Origin: Sphingomonas sp. URHD0057
Lineage (GTDB): Bacteria; Pseudomonadota; Alphaproteobacteria; Sphingomonadales; Sphingomonadaceae
DNA length: 64,000 nucleotides
NCBI RefSeq assembly: GCF_000620665.1
Contig: NZ_KK211162.1
Coordinates: 889,764-953,763, forward strand
Direction: 5' to 3'
Positions 18,799 to 26,628 of this stretch are shown piece by piece. The stretch's first letter is position 1. Every line of letters begins with the position of its first letter. Made by a program: the position numbers and the translations under genes. The notes beneath the pieces were generated by a model. The model worked only from the letters and a program-made list of their open reading frames with translations. It was not told where the DNA came from and searched no databases.

Positions 18799-19913
18799 GC
18801 GTCGAGCCGCTCCTGGGCCTTGGCCACTGCGGCAATGCGCTGGCACGCGTCAACCAGCTCCTTTTGCGTGGTGTAGCGGCCGAAGCCGAGGCGGATCGAC
18901 GACCGGCTTTGCGAGTAGCTGAGGCCGAGCGCGCGAAGCACATGGCTTGGACGGCCCGAGCCGCTTGCGCAGGCCGAGCCGAGCGAGAAGGCGATGTCGC
19001 GCAGGTCGGCCATCATTCGCGCTCCATCGACGCCATCACGGCGAAGGTTGAGGTTGCCGCGATAGCGGTGGGAGATGCTGCCGTTGATGACCCAGCCCGG
19101 ACCCAGAGCGTGAACCGCGGCCGCCCACAGCTTCTGGACATGATCGTAGTCGCGCGTCGCCCGCTTCTGCGCCAGCTGCGCTGCTTCACCGAAGCCGACA
19201 CATAGCGCGGGCGACAGCGTGCCCGAGCGCATCTGGCGCTCCTGGCCGCCGCCATGAAGCAGCGGCGCGGGCTCGGCCCCGTCGCGCATCCACAAAGCGC
19301 CGATCCCCTTGGGCCCATGGATCTTGTGCGCCGAGATGGCGATCAGATCGGCATCGAGCGGCAGGTCGATCCGGCCGAAACCCTGGACCGCGTCGCACAG
19401 CATCAACGCGCCCACCTGATGCGCCGTGCGCGCGATCTCGGTGACCGACTGGATCACGCCGATCTCATTGTTCACCAGCATCACCGCGACCATCAGCACG
19501 CGCTCGTCGAGCTCGCGCTCTAGGTCGTCGAGGTCGAGCAGGCCGTCGGGCTTCACCGGCAGGATTGTGAGGTCGATGCCATGATCGGTCAGCCACTCGC
19601 AGGTGTCGAGGACGGCGGCGTGCTCGGTCGCGACGGTGATGATCCGGTTGCGGCCCGGCGGCGCTTTCTCCGCCGTGCCCTTGAGCGCCCAGTTGATCGC
19701 CTCGGTCGCGCTTCCGGTGAAAGCGACGCTGCCGCCGCTGACGCCGATCGCCTTGAGCACCTGGTTCCGCGCGACCTCGACTGCCGCATCCGCCTCCCGC
19801 CCCCACCGCGACGGCGAGTGCGGATTGGCGAAGCGCTCCTCGATCCACGGGCGCATTGCCTCGGCAACTTCGGGAGCGAGCGGCGTGGTCGCCTGATAAT
19901 CGAGGTAGATCAT
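18795..19913 (-). CDS. Cysteine desulfurase family protein (IscS/NifS-like), second copy
   Basis: 372-residue class V aminotransferase-fold PLP enzyme. It starts MIYLDYQATTPLAPEV; the PLP lysine is in ISAHKIHGPKG, and the catalytic persulfide cysteine in SLGSACASGSGRPS. It should release sulfur from cysteine for Fe-S clusters or tRNA thiolation. The ATG overlaps the stop of the upstream desulfurase (ATGA), and its own stop overlaps the ferredoxin start (GTGA). The two desulfurases differ widely outside the motifs, so this is not a recent duplication. Confidence 0.92.
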   Translation of the reverse strand: MIYLDYQATTPLAPEVAEAMRPWIEERFANPHSPSRWGREADAAVEVARNQVLKAIGVSGGSVAFTGSATEAINWALKGTAEKAPPGRNRIITVATEHAAVLDTCEWLTDHGIDLTILPVKPDGLLDLDDLERELDERVLMVAVMLVNNEIGVIQSVTEIARTAHQVGALMLCDAVQGFGRIDLPLDADLIAISAHKIHGPKGIGALWMRDGAEPAPLLHGGGQERQMRSGTLSPALCVGFGEAAQLAQKRATRDYDHVQKLWAAAVHALGPGWVINGSISHRYRGNLNLRRDGVDGARMMADLRDIAFSLGSACASGSGRPSHVLRALGLSYSQSRSSIRLGFGRYTTQKELVDACQRIAAVAKAQERLDA

Positions 19914-21019
19914 GCGGCCCGCGCGTTGGCGCGTTCGGCGATCCGCCGCCATTCCCCAAGAAAACGCGCGATGTCGGCCTCGTCCGTGTCCGCGCCGAAG
20001 CTGACGCGGATCGCGCACTCTGCAATTTCGGGAGAGACACCCATCGCCGCGAGCACTCGGCTCGCCTTCATGCTTCCGGACGAGCAGGCGCTCCCCGCGG
20101 ACACCGAAATGCCGGCGAGATCGAACTGGATCACCTGACTGGCGCTTGCGACACCGGGCATGGCGTAAGCGCCAATGGTGGGGATTCGCGGTGCGCCGGC
20201 TGCGATCACGGCGCCGCCGGAAGCAAGGATGCCGTCCTCGAGCGTTGGGCGAAGCGCTTCAAGGCGCGGCATGGCGTCTGCGAAACGACCGCCCTGCAAC
20301 GCCGCAACCATGGCCGCCGCTCCCGGAAGGTTTTCGGTGCCGCGGCGATATCCGCGCTCTTGCCCGCCACTCGCGTCAAGCGTGCCGAGGTCCTTGACCA
20401 GCACCGCGCCAACCCCAGGGGGGCCGCCGAGCTTGTGCGCCGAGACGGCAATGAAATCGGCATCCGGAAGCGCAATCTTGCCGACTGCCTGGGCGCAATC
20501 CGCCAGCAACAGCGAGCCGGCGGCCCGGACGCGGTCGTAGATCTGGCCGAGAGGCTGGATGACCCCAGTCTCATTGTTGACCAGTTGGATCGCGACCAGC
20601 GCCGGTCCTTTGGCCAACGCATCGTCGAAAGCGGGGAGGTCGATGAGCCCATCGCCATCGGCCAGCAGGACTGTCGCGTCTGGCCCCATTGCCGCTTCCA
20701 CAACGTCGTGCTCGGTGGGTCCGACGACCCGACGCTCCAGCGTCGCCCGCGCCGCGACGATCTGGATCGCTTCGCTGGCACCGGATGTGAGGATGACGTC
20801 ATGACACCAGCCGAGCGTATCGGCGACGGTCTTGCGCGCGTACTCGAGGGCGGCGCGCGCTTTGCGCCCGTCCGCATGCGGTGAACTCGGATTGGCCCAA
20901 TGCTCGAGTGCCTCCGCCATCGCCGCCCGCGCTTCAACGCTCACCGGCGTGGTCGCGGCATGGTCGAGGTACAGTCTGTCGGAGCTGCTCAAAAGCGCTG
21001 GATTCCTGCCGATTGCCAC
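19910..21019 (-). CDS. Cysteine desulfurase family protein, first copy
   Basis: PLP enzyme of the NifS/IscS family, about 369 residues. Motifs are RLYLDHAATTPVSVEA near the start, PLP lysine in VSAHKLGGPPGVG, and catalytic cysteine in SAGSACSSGSMKAS. The start is uncertain: I use the GTG at 21019; a GTG at 21061 and a TTG at about 20992 are alternatives. A TATATA box near 21036 argues against the upstream one because it probably belongs to the promoter region shared with the divergent hydrolase gene. First gene of the desulfurase-desulfurase-ferredoxin operon. Confidence 0.9.
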   Translation of the reverse strand: MAIGRNPALLSSSDRLYLDHAATTPVSVEARAAMAEALEHWANPSSPHADGRKARAALEYARKTVADTLGWCHDVILTSGASEAIQIVAARATLERRVVGPTEHDVVEAAMGPDATVLLADGDGLIDLPAFDDALAKGPALVAIQLVNNETGVIQPLGQIYDRVRAAGSLLLADCAQAVGKIALPDADFIAVSAHKLGGPPGVGAVLVKDLGTLDASGGQERGYRRGTENLPGAAAMVAALQGGRFADAMPRLEALRPTLEDGILASGGAVIAAGAPRIPTIGAYAMPGVASASQVIQFDLAGISVSAGSACSSGSMKASRVLAAMGVSPEIAECAIRVSFGADTDEADIARFLGEWRRIAERANARAA

Positions 21020-21102
21020 CTGAACGGGCGTCCCTATATAGGAGCCGACGCCGCAGTGCACCCGCGCATGCGGCCCAGATTTTACGCGAGCTTTTGCATT
21101 CC

Positions 21103-21786
21103 ATGCCCGAAGTGATTTTTCCCGGCCCGGAAGGGCGCCTTGAAGGCCGTTTTCATCCCGGCACCCGTCCCCGCGCCCCGGTTGCGCTGATCCTCCATTC
21201 CCATCCGCAAGCGGGCGGGACGATGAATAACAAGATCGTCCAGCTGCTCTACCAAACCTTCGTCAAGCGCGGCTTCGCCACCCTCCGCTTCAACTTCCGC
21301 GGCGTCGGCAAGAGCCAGGGCCTGTTCGACAACGGCATCGGCGAATTGAGCGACGCCGCCTCGGCGCTCGACTGGGTGCAGAGCATTCATCCGGAGGCTG
21401 AGACGACCTGGGTCGCGGGCGTCAGCTTCGGCGCCTGGATCGGCATGCAGCTGCTGATGCGCCGGCCCGAGATCAAGGGCTTCATCTCGATCGCCCCGCC
21501 CGCCAACATGTATGATTTCAGCTTTCTCGCCCCGTGCCCGTCGTCGGGCATCATCGTCCAGGGCGAAGCCGATGAAGTGGTCACGCCGAGCGCGGTGCAG
21601 AAGCTGGTCGATAAGCTCCGCACCCAGCGCCACATCACCATCAATCACGAGACGATCCCGGGCGCGAACCACTTCTTTGCCAACGAGCTCGACCTGCTGA
21701 TGAAATGCGTCGACGAATATCTCGACATGCGGCTCGCGACCGACCCGATCAAGCCGGCTACACTGTCCAGATCATCACGTTCATGA
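21103..21786 (+). CDS. Alpha/beta hydrolase (COG2945-like)
   Basis: 227-residue alpha/beta hydrolase. After an N-terminal strand region (EVIFPGPEGRLEGRFHPG) it has LILHSHPQAGGTMNN (oxyanion-side HSHP), TLRFNFRGVGKSQG and the nucleophile elbow GVSFGAWIG, where Ser of GxSxG is about residue 108. The late acid is in GEADEVV and the His in PGANHFF. The substrate is unknown. In many alphaproteobacteria this gene lies beside a cysteine desulfurase and the suf cluster, as it does here beside desulfurase genes on the other strand. The ATG at 21103 begins where homology starts. Confidence 0.88.
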   Translation: MPEVIFPGPEGRLEGRFHPGTRPRAPVALILHSHPQAGGTMNNKIVQLLYQTFVKRGFATLRFNFRGVGKSQGLFDNGIGELSDAASALDWVQSIHPEAETTWVAGVSFGAWIGMQLLMRRPEIKGFISIAPPANMYDFSFLAPCPSSGIIVQGEADEVVTPSAVQKLVDKLRTQRHITINHETIPGANHFFANELDLLMKCVDEYLDMRLATDPIKPATLSRSSRS

Positions 21787-21925
21787 CGATGACCAGCGCC
21801 GCGGCGAGCATGAGCAAGCCGCGGCCCCTGCTCTGACGAACAAGCGCCAGCCTGAATCCGGCAGCGCCGAGCAGGAACGCGGCGACCATTGCGGTCCCCA
21901 TCATAATCGACGAAAAATTCTCCAT
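21758..21925 (-). CDS. Small two-segment membrane protein
   Basis: 55 residues with two hydrophobic stretches, IMMGTAMVAAFLLGAAGFRL and LLMLAAALVIVMNVMIWTV, separated by a positive loop (RQSRGRG), which predicts a two-pass inner-membrane hairpin. The start MENFSS has AGGCGGGG at good distance; an in-frame GTG seven codons earlier is less likely. Function unknown. It converges on the hydrolase gene with a 29-base overlap. Confidence 0.65.
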   Translation of the reverse strand: MENFSSIMMGTAMVAAFLLGAAGFRLALVRQSRGRGLLMLAAALVIVMNVMIWTV

Positions 21926-21976
21926 TTCCCCGCCTAGTTTCACCAAGGCTTAACCACATTGGGTCAAGTTGGCGCG

Positions 21977-22231
21977 ATGCCGCCGTCCGAACAGCAGAAG
22001 CGCCTCGAGGAGGCGTTCGACAAGATCGAGGAAACGATCCTGCCGTGCATTTCGATGATTCTCGAAACGCTGATCGAAGCGTCGGAGTCGGTTGCCGAAG
22101 GCGAACGTCGCTTCCTGATCGGCGAGCTCAAAACCCTCGCCGCCGAACTCGAGGAGCTGACCCTGACGGTCGAGCGATCGAGCCCGGCGCATGTCGAGCC
22201 CGGCGAATATAAGGCGCGGAGCGCCGCCTAA
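21977..22231 (+). CDS. Small coiled-coil protein of unknown function
   Basis: 84 residues starting MPPSEQQKRLEEAFDKIEE. The whole protein is predicted helical, with heptad-like Leu/Ile spacing to about residue 70 (LIGELKTLAAELEELTLTVE), and lacks a signal peptide or membrane segment. It is probably a cytoplasmic oligomer. A TTG at 21959 would add six residues. The stop overlaps the convergent dehydratase gene by 4 bases. No family recognised. Confidence 0.6.
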   Translation: MPPSEQQKRLEEAFDKIEETILPCISMILETLIEASESVAEGERRFLIGELKTLAAELEELTLTVERSSPAHVEPGEYKARSAA

Positions 22232-23172
22232 GCCTGGTTGACGATCCGCGCGTGAAGCGCCGGGTCGACATTCCCTCCCGACAGCACGACCACCGTTCCT
22301 TGCGCCGGAGCAAGCTTGCCCGCCAGCAGCGCCGCGAGCCCGACCGCCGCCCCCGGCTCCACCACCAATTGATGCCGCGCCCACGCGAAGCGAACGGCGT
22401 CCGCCACCTCCGCGTCCGTGACGGATAGTGCCTTGGCCCTTCGCTCGCGAAGGACGCCGAGCGTGATCGGCGATACCTTGAGCGTCTGGATCGCATCGCA
22501 AAAGGTGGGCGGGGCGTCGGGACCGACCGGCACGATCTCACCGCGCTCGAGCGAATGGGCCATGTCGTCCCAGCCTTCGGGCTCGACGACCACCACCTCG
22601 GCGTCGGGGCAAGCCAGCGCGATTCCGGATGCAAGCCCGCCGCCACCGCACGGGACGATGATCCGCGCCGGTGGCTCGGGCATTTGTTCGAGGATCTCGA
22701 GCCCGACCGTGCCCTGCCCCGCGACGATCATCGGGTCGTCGAAGCTCGGCACGACGGTGGCGCCGGTCTCTTCGGAAATCCGCGCCGCGATCGCCTCCCG
22801 GCTCTCGCCGAGACGGTCGTAAAGGATGATCTCCGCCCCCTCGCCGCGCGTACCCTCAACCTTCACTTGGGGCGCATCCGCCGGCATGACGATGATGGCG
22901 CGGATGCCGAGCCGCCGCGCCGCGATGGCGACACCGCGCGCGTGGTTACCGGAGGAAAATGCGACCACGCCTCGCTCGCGCTCTTCCGGCGACAGCTGCG
23001 CCAGGCGATTGCTCGCCCCCCGCAGCTTGAACGACCCGCCGGTTTGCAGGCATTCGCATTTGAGCCAGACGCGCTGGCCCGCGATCTCGCTCTCGATCAG
23101 CGGCGTGGTCTCCACCAACCCGCGAATTCGCTCCTTCGCGGCGATAACCTCGTCGCGGTCAACGGCAGTCAA
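22228..23172 (-). CDS. Threonine/serine dehydratase-type PLP enzyme
   Basis: 314 residues, fold-type II PLP enzyme that deaminates threonine or serine to oxo acids, or may racemise serine. PLP lysine in TGGSFKLRGASNRLAQL (about 55), phosphate-binding loop CGGGGLASG, and SGGN near the C-terminus. No regulatory ACT domain follows, so it resembles the catabolic or serine racemase-like short form. The TTG at 23172 overlaps the racemase stop as TTGA and has GGAGGA seven bases upstream. Coupling to an amino-acid racemase suggests a joint role with D- or L-hydroxyamino acids. Confidence 0.88.
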   Translation of the reverse strand: MTAVDRDEVIAAKERIRGLVETTPLIESEIAGQRVWLKCECLQTGGSFKLRGASNRLAQLSPEERERGVVAFSSGNHARGVAIAARRLGIRAIIVMPADAPQVKVEGTRGEGAEIILYDRLGESREAIAARISEETGATVVPSFDDPMIVAGQGTVGLEILEQMPEPPARIIVPCGGGGLASGIALACPDAEVVVVEPEGWDDMAHSLERGEIVPVGPDAPPTFCDAIQTLKVSPITLGVLRERRAKALSVTDAEVADAVRFAWARHQLVVEPGAAVGLAALLAGKLAPAQGTVVVLSGGNVDPALHARIVNQA

Positions 23173-23897
23173 AGCGGTCCTCCTCGCCAGTCCGGCATCG
23201 GCCGCTCCCCGATCGCGACTTCGACGGCCGCGGCGGCCAGCAGCCGCGTCGAATCGAGGATCGGCAAGGGCGAGACATCGGCGGTGATCAGCAACGGGAT
23301 CTCGGTACAGACCAGTGCCACCGCATCGCAGCCTTCGGCGGCCAGCGTGCGGATAATCTCGACATAAGCGTCGCGCGAGCTGTCGCTGACCGTCCCCAGG
23401 CATAGCTCATCGAAGATCACGTCGTGGATCAGCCGGCGGTCCTCCTCGTCCGGAATTGCCCAGTCGATGCCTCGCCTGCCCAGCGCGCCGGGATAGACCG
23501 GGCCGGTCATCGTCCAGTTGGTGCCGAGGATGCCGATCTTGCGCCGTCCCTCTTCGCGCGCCTGCTCGGCGACAACCTCCGCGATATGCAGGCACGGAAG
23601 CGCGAAATCCTCGCCGGCCGTCTCCAGCGCAATGTGCGCGGTATTGTCGGGGCAGATGAAAAAGTCGGCGCCGGCCGCAGCGAGCTTGGCGATATCCTGC
23701 TCGAACAGGTTACGGACCGTCGTCTGATCGTCCCGCTCATAGGCCTGCATCATGAAATGCATGGCGATCCCGGTCATCGTGATTTCGGGATGAAGGTGGG
23801 GGCCGAGCCGGCGAACGCCCTCGAGGCAGGTGGTGCGATAGCACAAGGTCGCGCCCTCGAAGCTATGGGCGAGGATCCCGATGTGCTTCATTTCCAT
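23169..23897 (-). CDS. Aspartate/glutamate racemase family protein
   Basis: 242 residues. The two catalytic cysteines of cofactor-free racemases are present in FFICPDNTAH (about 83) and LVCTEIPLLI (about 198). The N-terminus KHIGILAHSFEGATLCY differs from classic aspartate racemases (usually GGMxPxAT), so substrate may differ. Its end is translationally coupled to the threonine dehydratase-like gene, suggesting that the pair interconverts and degrades an amino acid. The promoter is likely in the 195-base region shared, divergently, with the polyamine leader. Confidence 0.86.
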   Translation of the reverse strand: MEMKHIGILAHSFEGATLCYRTTCLEGVRRLGPHLHPEITMTGIAMHFMMQAYERDDQTTVRNLFEQDIAKLAAAGADFFICPDNTAHIALETAGEDFALPCLHIAEVVAEQAREEGRRKIGILGTNWTMTGPVYPGALGRRGIDWAIPDEEDRRLIHDVIFDELCLGTVSDSSRDAYVEIIRTLAAEGCDAVALVCTEIPLLITADVSPLPILDSTRLLAAAAVEVAIGERPMPDWRGGPL

Positions 23898-24029
23898 GCC
23901 TTAAGCCCCTGTCTTGGCTGAGGTTTCGATCAACCGTTGCAGTTTGACGACAAATGCGCCCGAAAATGAGCCGGCGGGTTCAAAAATTCTTGCACCGCGG
24001 GACCCTCGCACATATATCGCGCCCCGCTG

Positions 24030-24092
24030 CCCCATGGGACTTCCAACCGCAAGGCAGCTTTGGCTTGGATTACCCGTTGGAGGTCCCTTGAA
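24030..24092 (+). promoter_or_regulatory. speF-type leader hairpin that can mask the decarboxylase ribosome-binding site
   Basis: GGGACTTCCAAC at 24036-24047 pairs with GTTGGAGGTCCC at 24076-24087 (12 base pairs, one G-U). The 3' arm contains GGAGG (24079-24083), the Shine-Dalgarno for the TTG at 24093. Position before an ornithine-decarboxylase-like gene and the stem sequence agree with the speF motif known in alphaproteobacteria. The full element probably starts further upstream, near 23960-24010. The ligand or trigger is not established here. Confidence 0.75.
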
Positions 24093-25322
24093 TTGCACAA
24101 GCATCATCGCCCGCTGGGGCTAGCTAACTCCCAGGACGGCGCCCGGGGGGGTGTCGACATCGCAAAGCTTCGTCCGGTCCAGCCGGTCACGCTGCTGCGT
24201 CCTCACGCGGCGCGTCGCGCGGCGCGTTTCTTCGTCGAGAAATTCCTCGGCCGCTCGATCTACGCGGTCAAGGCGAACCCCTCGCCCGACCTGCTGAAGA
24301 TCCTGTGGGACGCCGGCGTAACCCATTACGACGTCGCCTCGATCGGCGAGGTCCGCCTGGTCAGCGAAACGCTGCCGGGCGCGGTCCAGTGCTTCATGCA
24401 CCCGGTCAAGGCTGAGGAAACCATCGCCGAGGCCTATTTCGAGCATAATGTGCGGACCTTCAGCCTCGATACGCTGGAAGAGCTGGAGAAGATCATCCGC
24501 GCCACCGCCCGCGACGGCGTGGCGGCGACCGACCTCAACCTGCTCGTCCGTATCCGCGTCAGCTCGGATCATTCGAGGTACAGCCTCGCCTCGAAGTTCG
24601 GCGCCGAGCCCGCCGAAGTGAAGGCGCTGCTGATGGCCACTCGCCAGGCGGCGGACGCGCTCGGCATCTGCTTCCATGTCGGCAGCCAGGCGATGAGCCC
24701 GGCCGCTTATGCCGAAGCGCTGGCGCGGGTTCGCTCGGCGATCCTCGAGGCGTCGGTCACGGTCGACATCCTCGATGTCGGCGGCGGCTTCCCCTCGGTC
24801 TACCCGGGCATGGAGCCGCCGGCCCTGGAGAATTATTTCGCTGTCATCCACGCGGGCTTCGAGGCTTTGCCGATCAGCTATTCGGCCGAGCTGTGGTGCG
24901 AGCCCGGCCGCGCGCTCTGCGCCGAATATGCGAGCCTGGTCGTGCGCGTCGAAAAGCGCCGCGGTACCGAGCTCTACATTAACGACGGCGCCTATGGCGC
25001 GCTGTTCGACGCGGCCCATGTCGACTGGCGATATCCCGTGCGCCTCTTGCGCGAGACGCCGTCGAAGACTCGTAGCGCCGAGTTCAGCTTCTTTGGACCG
25101 ACCTGCGACGATATCGACCAGATGGCGGGACCGTTCGAGCTTCCCGGAGACGTCGGCACCGGCGATTATATCGAGATCGGCATGCTCGGCGCTTACGGCT
25201 GCGCCATGCGCACCCGGTTCAACGGCTTCGGCATGACCGAAAGCATGATCGTCGAGGACGAGCCGATGGCCAGCCTCTACGCCGGGTCCAAGGTTCGCCG
25301 CTCGAACGTGGTCAAGCTTTAA
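24093..25322 (+). CDS. speF: Ornithine/lysine decarboxylase, alanine-racemase-fold (type III PLP)
   Basis: 409 residues from a TTG start placed nine bases after GGAGG. PLP lysine is Lys60 in YAVKANPSPDLL; other motifs are HVGSQAMSP, DVGGGFPS, CEPGRALCAEY (phosphate loop) and FGPTCDDIDQM with the conserved Cys at about 338. These place it with eukaryotic-type ornithine decarboxylases rather than the bacterial aspartate-aminotransferase-fold enzymes. It makes putrescine (or cadaverine) for the downstream DHS-like enzyme. Translation is probably controlled by the speF-type leader. The first 25 residues are specific to this group. Confidence 0.92.
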   Translation: MHKHHRPLGLANSQDGARGGVDIAKLRPVQPVTLLRPHAARRAARFFVEKFLGRSIYAVKANPSPDLLKILWDAGVTHYDVASIGEVRLVSETLPGAVQCFMHPVKAEETIAEAYFEHNVRTFSLDTLEELEKIIRATARDGVAATDLNLLVRIRVSSDHSRYSLASKFGAEPAEVKALLMATRQAADALGICFHVGSQAMSPAAYAEALARVRSAILEASVTVDILDVGGGFPSVYPGMEPPALENYFAVIHAGFEALPISYSAELWCEPGRALCAEYASLVVRVEKRRGTELYINDGAYGALFDAAHVDWRYPVRLLRETPSKTRSAEFSFFGPTCDDIDQMAGPFELPGDVGTGDYIEIGMLGAYGCAMRTRFNGFGMTESMIVEDEPMASLYAGSKVRRSNVVKL

Positions 25323-25335
25323 GGCCACCCCCGAC

Positions 25336-25419
25336 CGTCATCCCCGTGAAAACGGGGATCCCACTTTGTTTTTCTTGACCATCGCGAGTAGCGGAATTCC
25401 CGCGTTCGCGGGAATGACG
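25336..25419. repeat. REP doublet (REPIN-like inverted repeat), first copy
   Basis: Starts CGTCATCCCCGTGAAAACGG and ends CGCGGGAATGACG in inverse orientation: two small hairpins (25341-25358 and about 25397-25413) whose outer CGTCAT/ATGACG ends are mutual inverted repeats about 84 bases apart. It lies between the decarboxylase and the DHS-like gene and may also weaken or stop transcription, as T-rich sequence follows the first hairpin. Confidence 0.8.
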
Positions 25420-25433
25420 AGGATTTGAGTGAC

Positions 25434-26516
25434 ATGGAAACCGATACGCTGAACAAGGTTCAGGACGCCGAGCGGATCAACGATATCCGCAAGGCGGAGC
25501 TGCTGGCGACCCCGATCGAGCATATCGACATCACCACGTTCGACGCCCGCCCGATCATCGATTCGATGGGCAAGATGAGCTTCACCAGCCGCGATCTCGC
25601 GCGCGCAACGGGCATCTACAACCAGATGCTCGAGGACCCGGCCTGCTCGATCATTTTGGTGATCGCCGGGTCGACTTCGGCCGGCGGCTGCATGAACCTC
25701 TATGCCGAGCTGGTGAAGTCGAACATGGTCGATGCGATCGTCGCCACGGGCGCTTCCATTGTCGACATGGATTTCTTCGAAGCGCTTGGCCACAAGCACT
25801 ACCAAGCCAATGAAATTCCTGACGATGATACGCTGCGTTCGCTCTACATCGACCGCATCTACGACACTTATATCGACGAGCAGCAGCTGCAGGATTGCGA
25901 TCACACCATCGGCCAGATCGCCGACAGCCTGGAGCCGCGCGCATACAGCAGCCGCGCCTTCATCCGCGAGATGGGCAAGTGGCTGAGCGAGGGCAACGCC
26001 AAGAAACAGGGCAGCCTCGTCCAGCTCGCTTACGAGCATGACGTGCCGATCTTCTGCCCGGCCTTCGTCGACTCGTCGGCCGGGTTTGGCCTCGTCAAGC
26101 ACCAGGTCGATGCGATGAAACGCGGCGGCCATTACATGGTGCTCGACGCGATCGCCGACTTCCGCGAGCTCACCGACATCAAGATCAAGGCCGGCACCAC
26201 CGGCCTGCTGATGATCGGCGGCGGTGTGCCGAAGAACTTCACCCAGGACACCGTCGTCTGCGCCGAAATCCTCGGTCACGACGATGTCGAGGTGCATAAA
26301 TATGCGGTCCAGATCACCGTCGCCGACGTCCGCGACGGCGCCTGTTCTTCCTCCACCCTCCAGGAGGCGGCGAGCTGGGGCAAGGTGTCGACGGCGATGG
26401 AGCAAATGGTGTTCGCGGAGGCGACGAGCGTCCTCCCGCTCCTCGCCAGCGACGCCTGGCACCGCGGCGCCTGGCGCAACCGCGAGAAGCGCCGCTTCGC
26501 CAAGCTGTTCGAGTAG
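25434..26516 (+). CDS. Deoxyhypusine-synthase-like polyamine enzyme (probable homospermidine-type synthase)
   Basis: 360 residues, full length for the DHS family. NAD- and substrate-site motifs are AGSTSAGGCMNLYAELV, ATGASIVDMDFFEALGHKHY, and GGGVPKNF; the active-site lysine of DHS is conserved in EAASWGKVS (about Lys317). Bacteria have no eIF5A to modify, and bacterial DHS-like enzymes are known or proposed to make homospermidine or related polyamines. With the decarboxylase upstream this forms a putrescine-to-homospermidine route (inference). ATG 25434 is preferred; a TTG nine bases earlier sits too close to AGGA. Confidence 0.88.
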   Translation: METDTLNKVQDAERINDIRKAELLATPIEHIDITTFDARPIIDSMGKMSFTSRDLARATGIYNQMLEDPACSIILVIAGSTSAGGCMNLYAELVKSNMVDAIVATGASIVDMDFFEALGHKHYQANEIPDDDTLRSLYIDRIYDTYIDEQQLQDCDHTIGQIADSLEPRAYSSRAFIREMGKWLSEGNAKKQGSLVQLAYEHDVPIFCPAFVDSSAGFGLVKHQVDAMKRGGHYMVLDAIADFRELTDIKIKAGTTGLLMIGGGVPKNFTQDTVVCAEILGHDDVEVHKYAVQITVADVRDGACSSSTLQEAASWGKVSTAMEQMVFAEATSVLPLLASDAWHRGAWRNREKRRFAKLFE

Positions 26517-26526
26517 CGAAGCCTTC

Positions 26527-26614
26527 ATTCGTCATTCCCGCGAAAGCGGGAATCCACCTTTTCTGAGATATCGCTAAGAAAGGTGGATCCCGGATCAAGT
26601 CCGGGATGACGAAT
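26527..26614. repeat. REP doublet (REPIN-like inverted repeat), second copy
   Basis: Runs from ATTCGTCATTCCCGCG to GGGATGACGAAT. Outer arms (26527-26540 and 26602-26614) and inner arms (TCCACCTTT near 26553 and AAAGGTGGA near 26579) are inverted repeats, so the whole 88 bases can form one long cruciform. Spurious translations give the VIPDLIRDP and WIPAFAGMT strings familiar from proteobacterial intergenic repeats. It lies between the DHS-like and MAPEG genes. Confidence 0.85.
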
Positions 26615-26628
26615 GGGGGGACACATTC

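Noticed and set aside
25338-26528. Long minus-strand open frame opposite the DHS-like gene
   Set aside because: It is antisense to a well-supported gene, and its ends are spurious translations of the REP doublets (VIPANAGI-type strings).
25336-26614. The two REP doublets as a CRISPR array
   Set aside because: Only two copies, more than 1 kb apart, each an inverted pair and not direct repeats with spacers.
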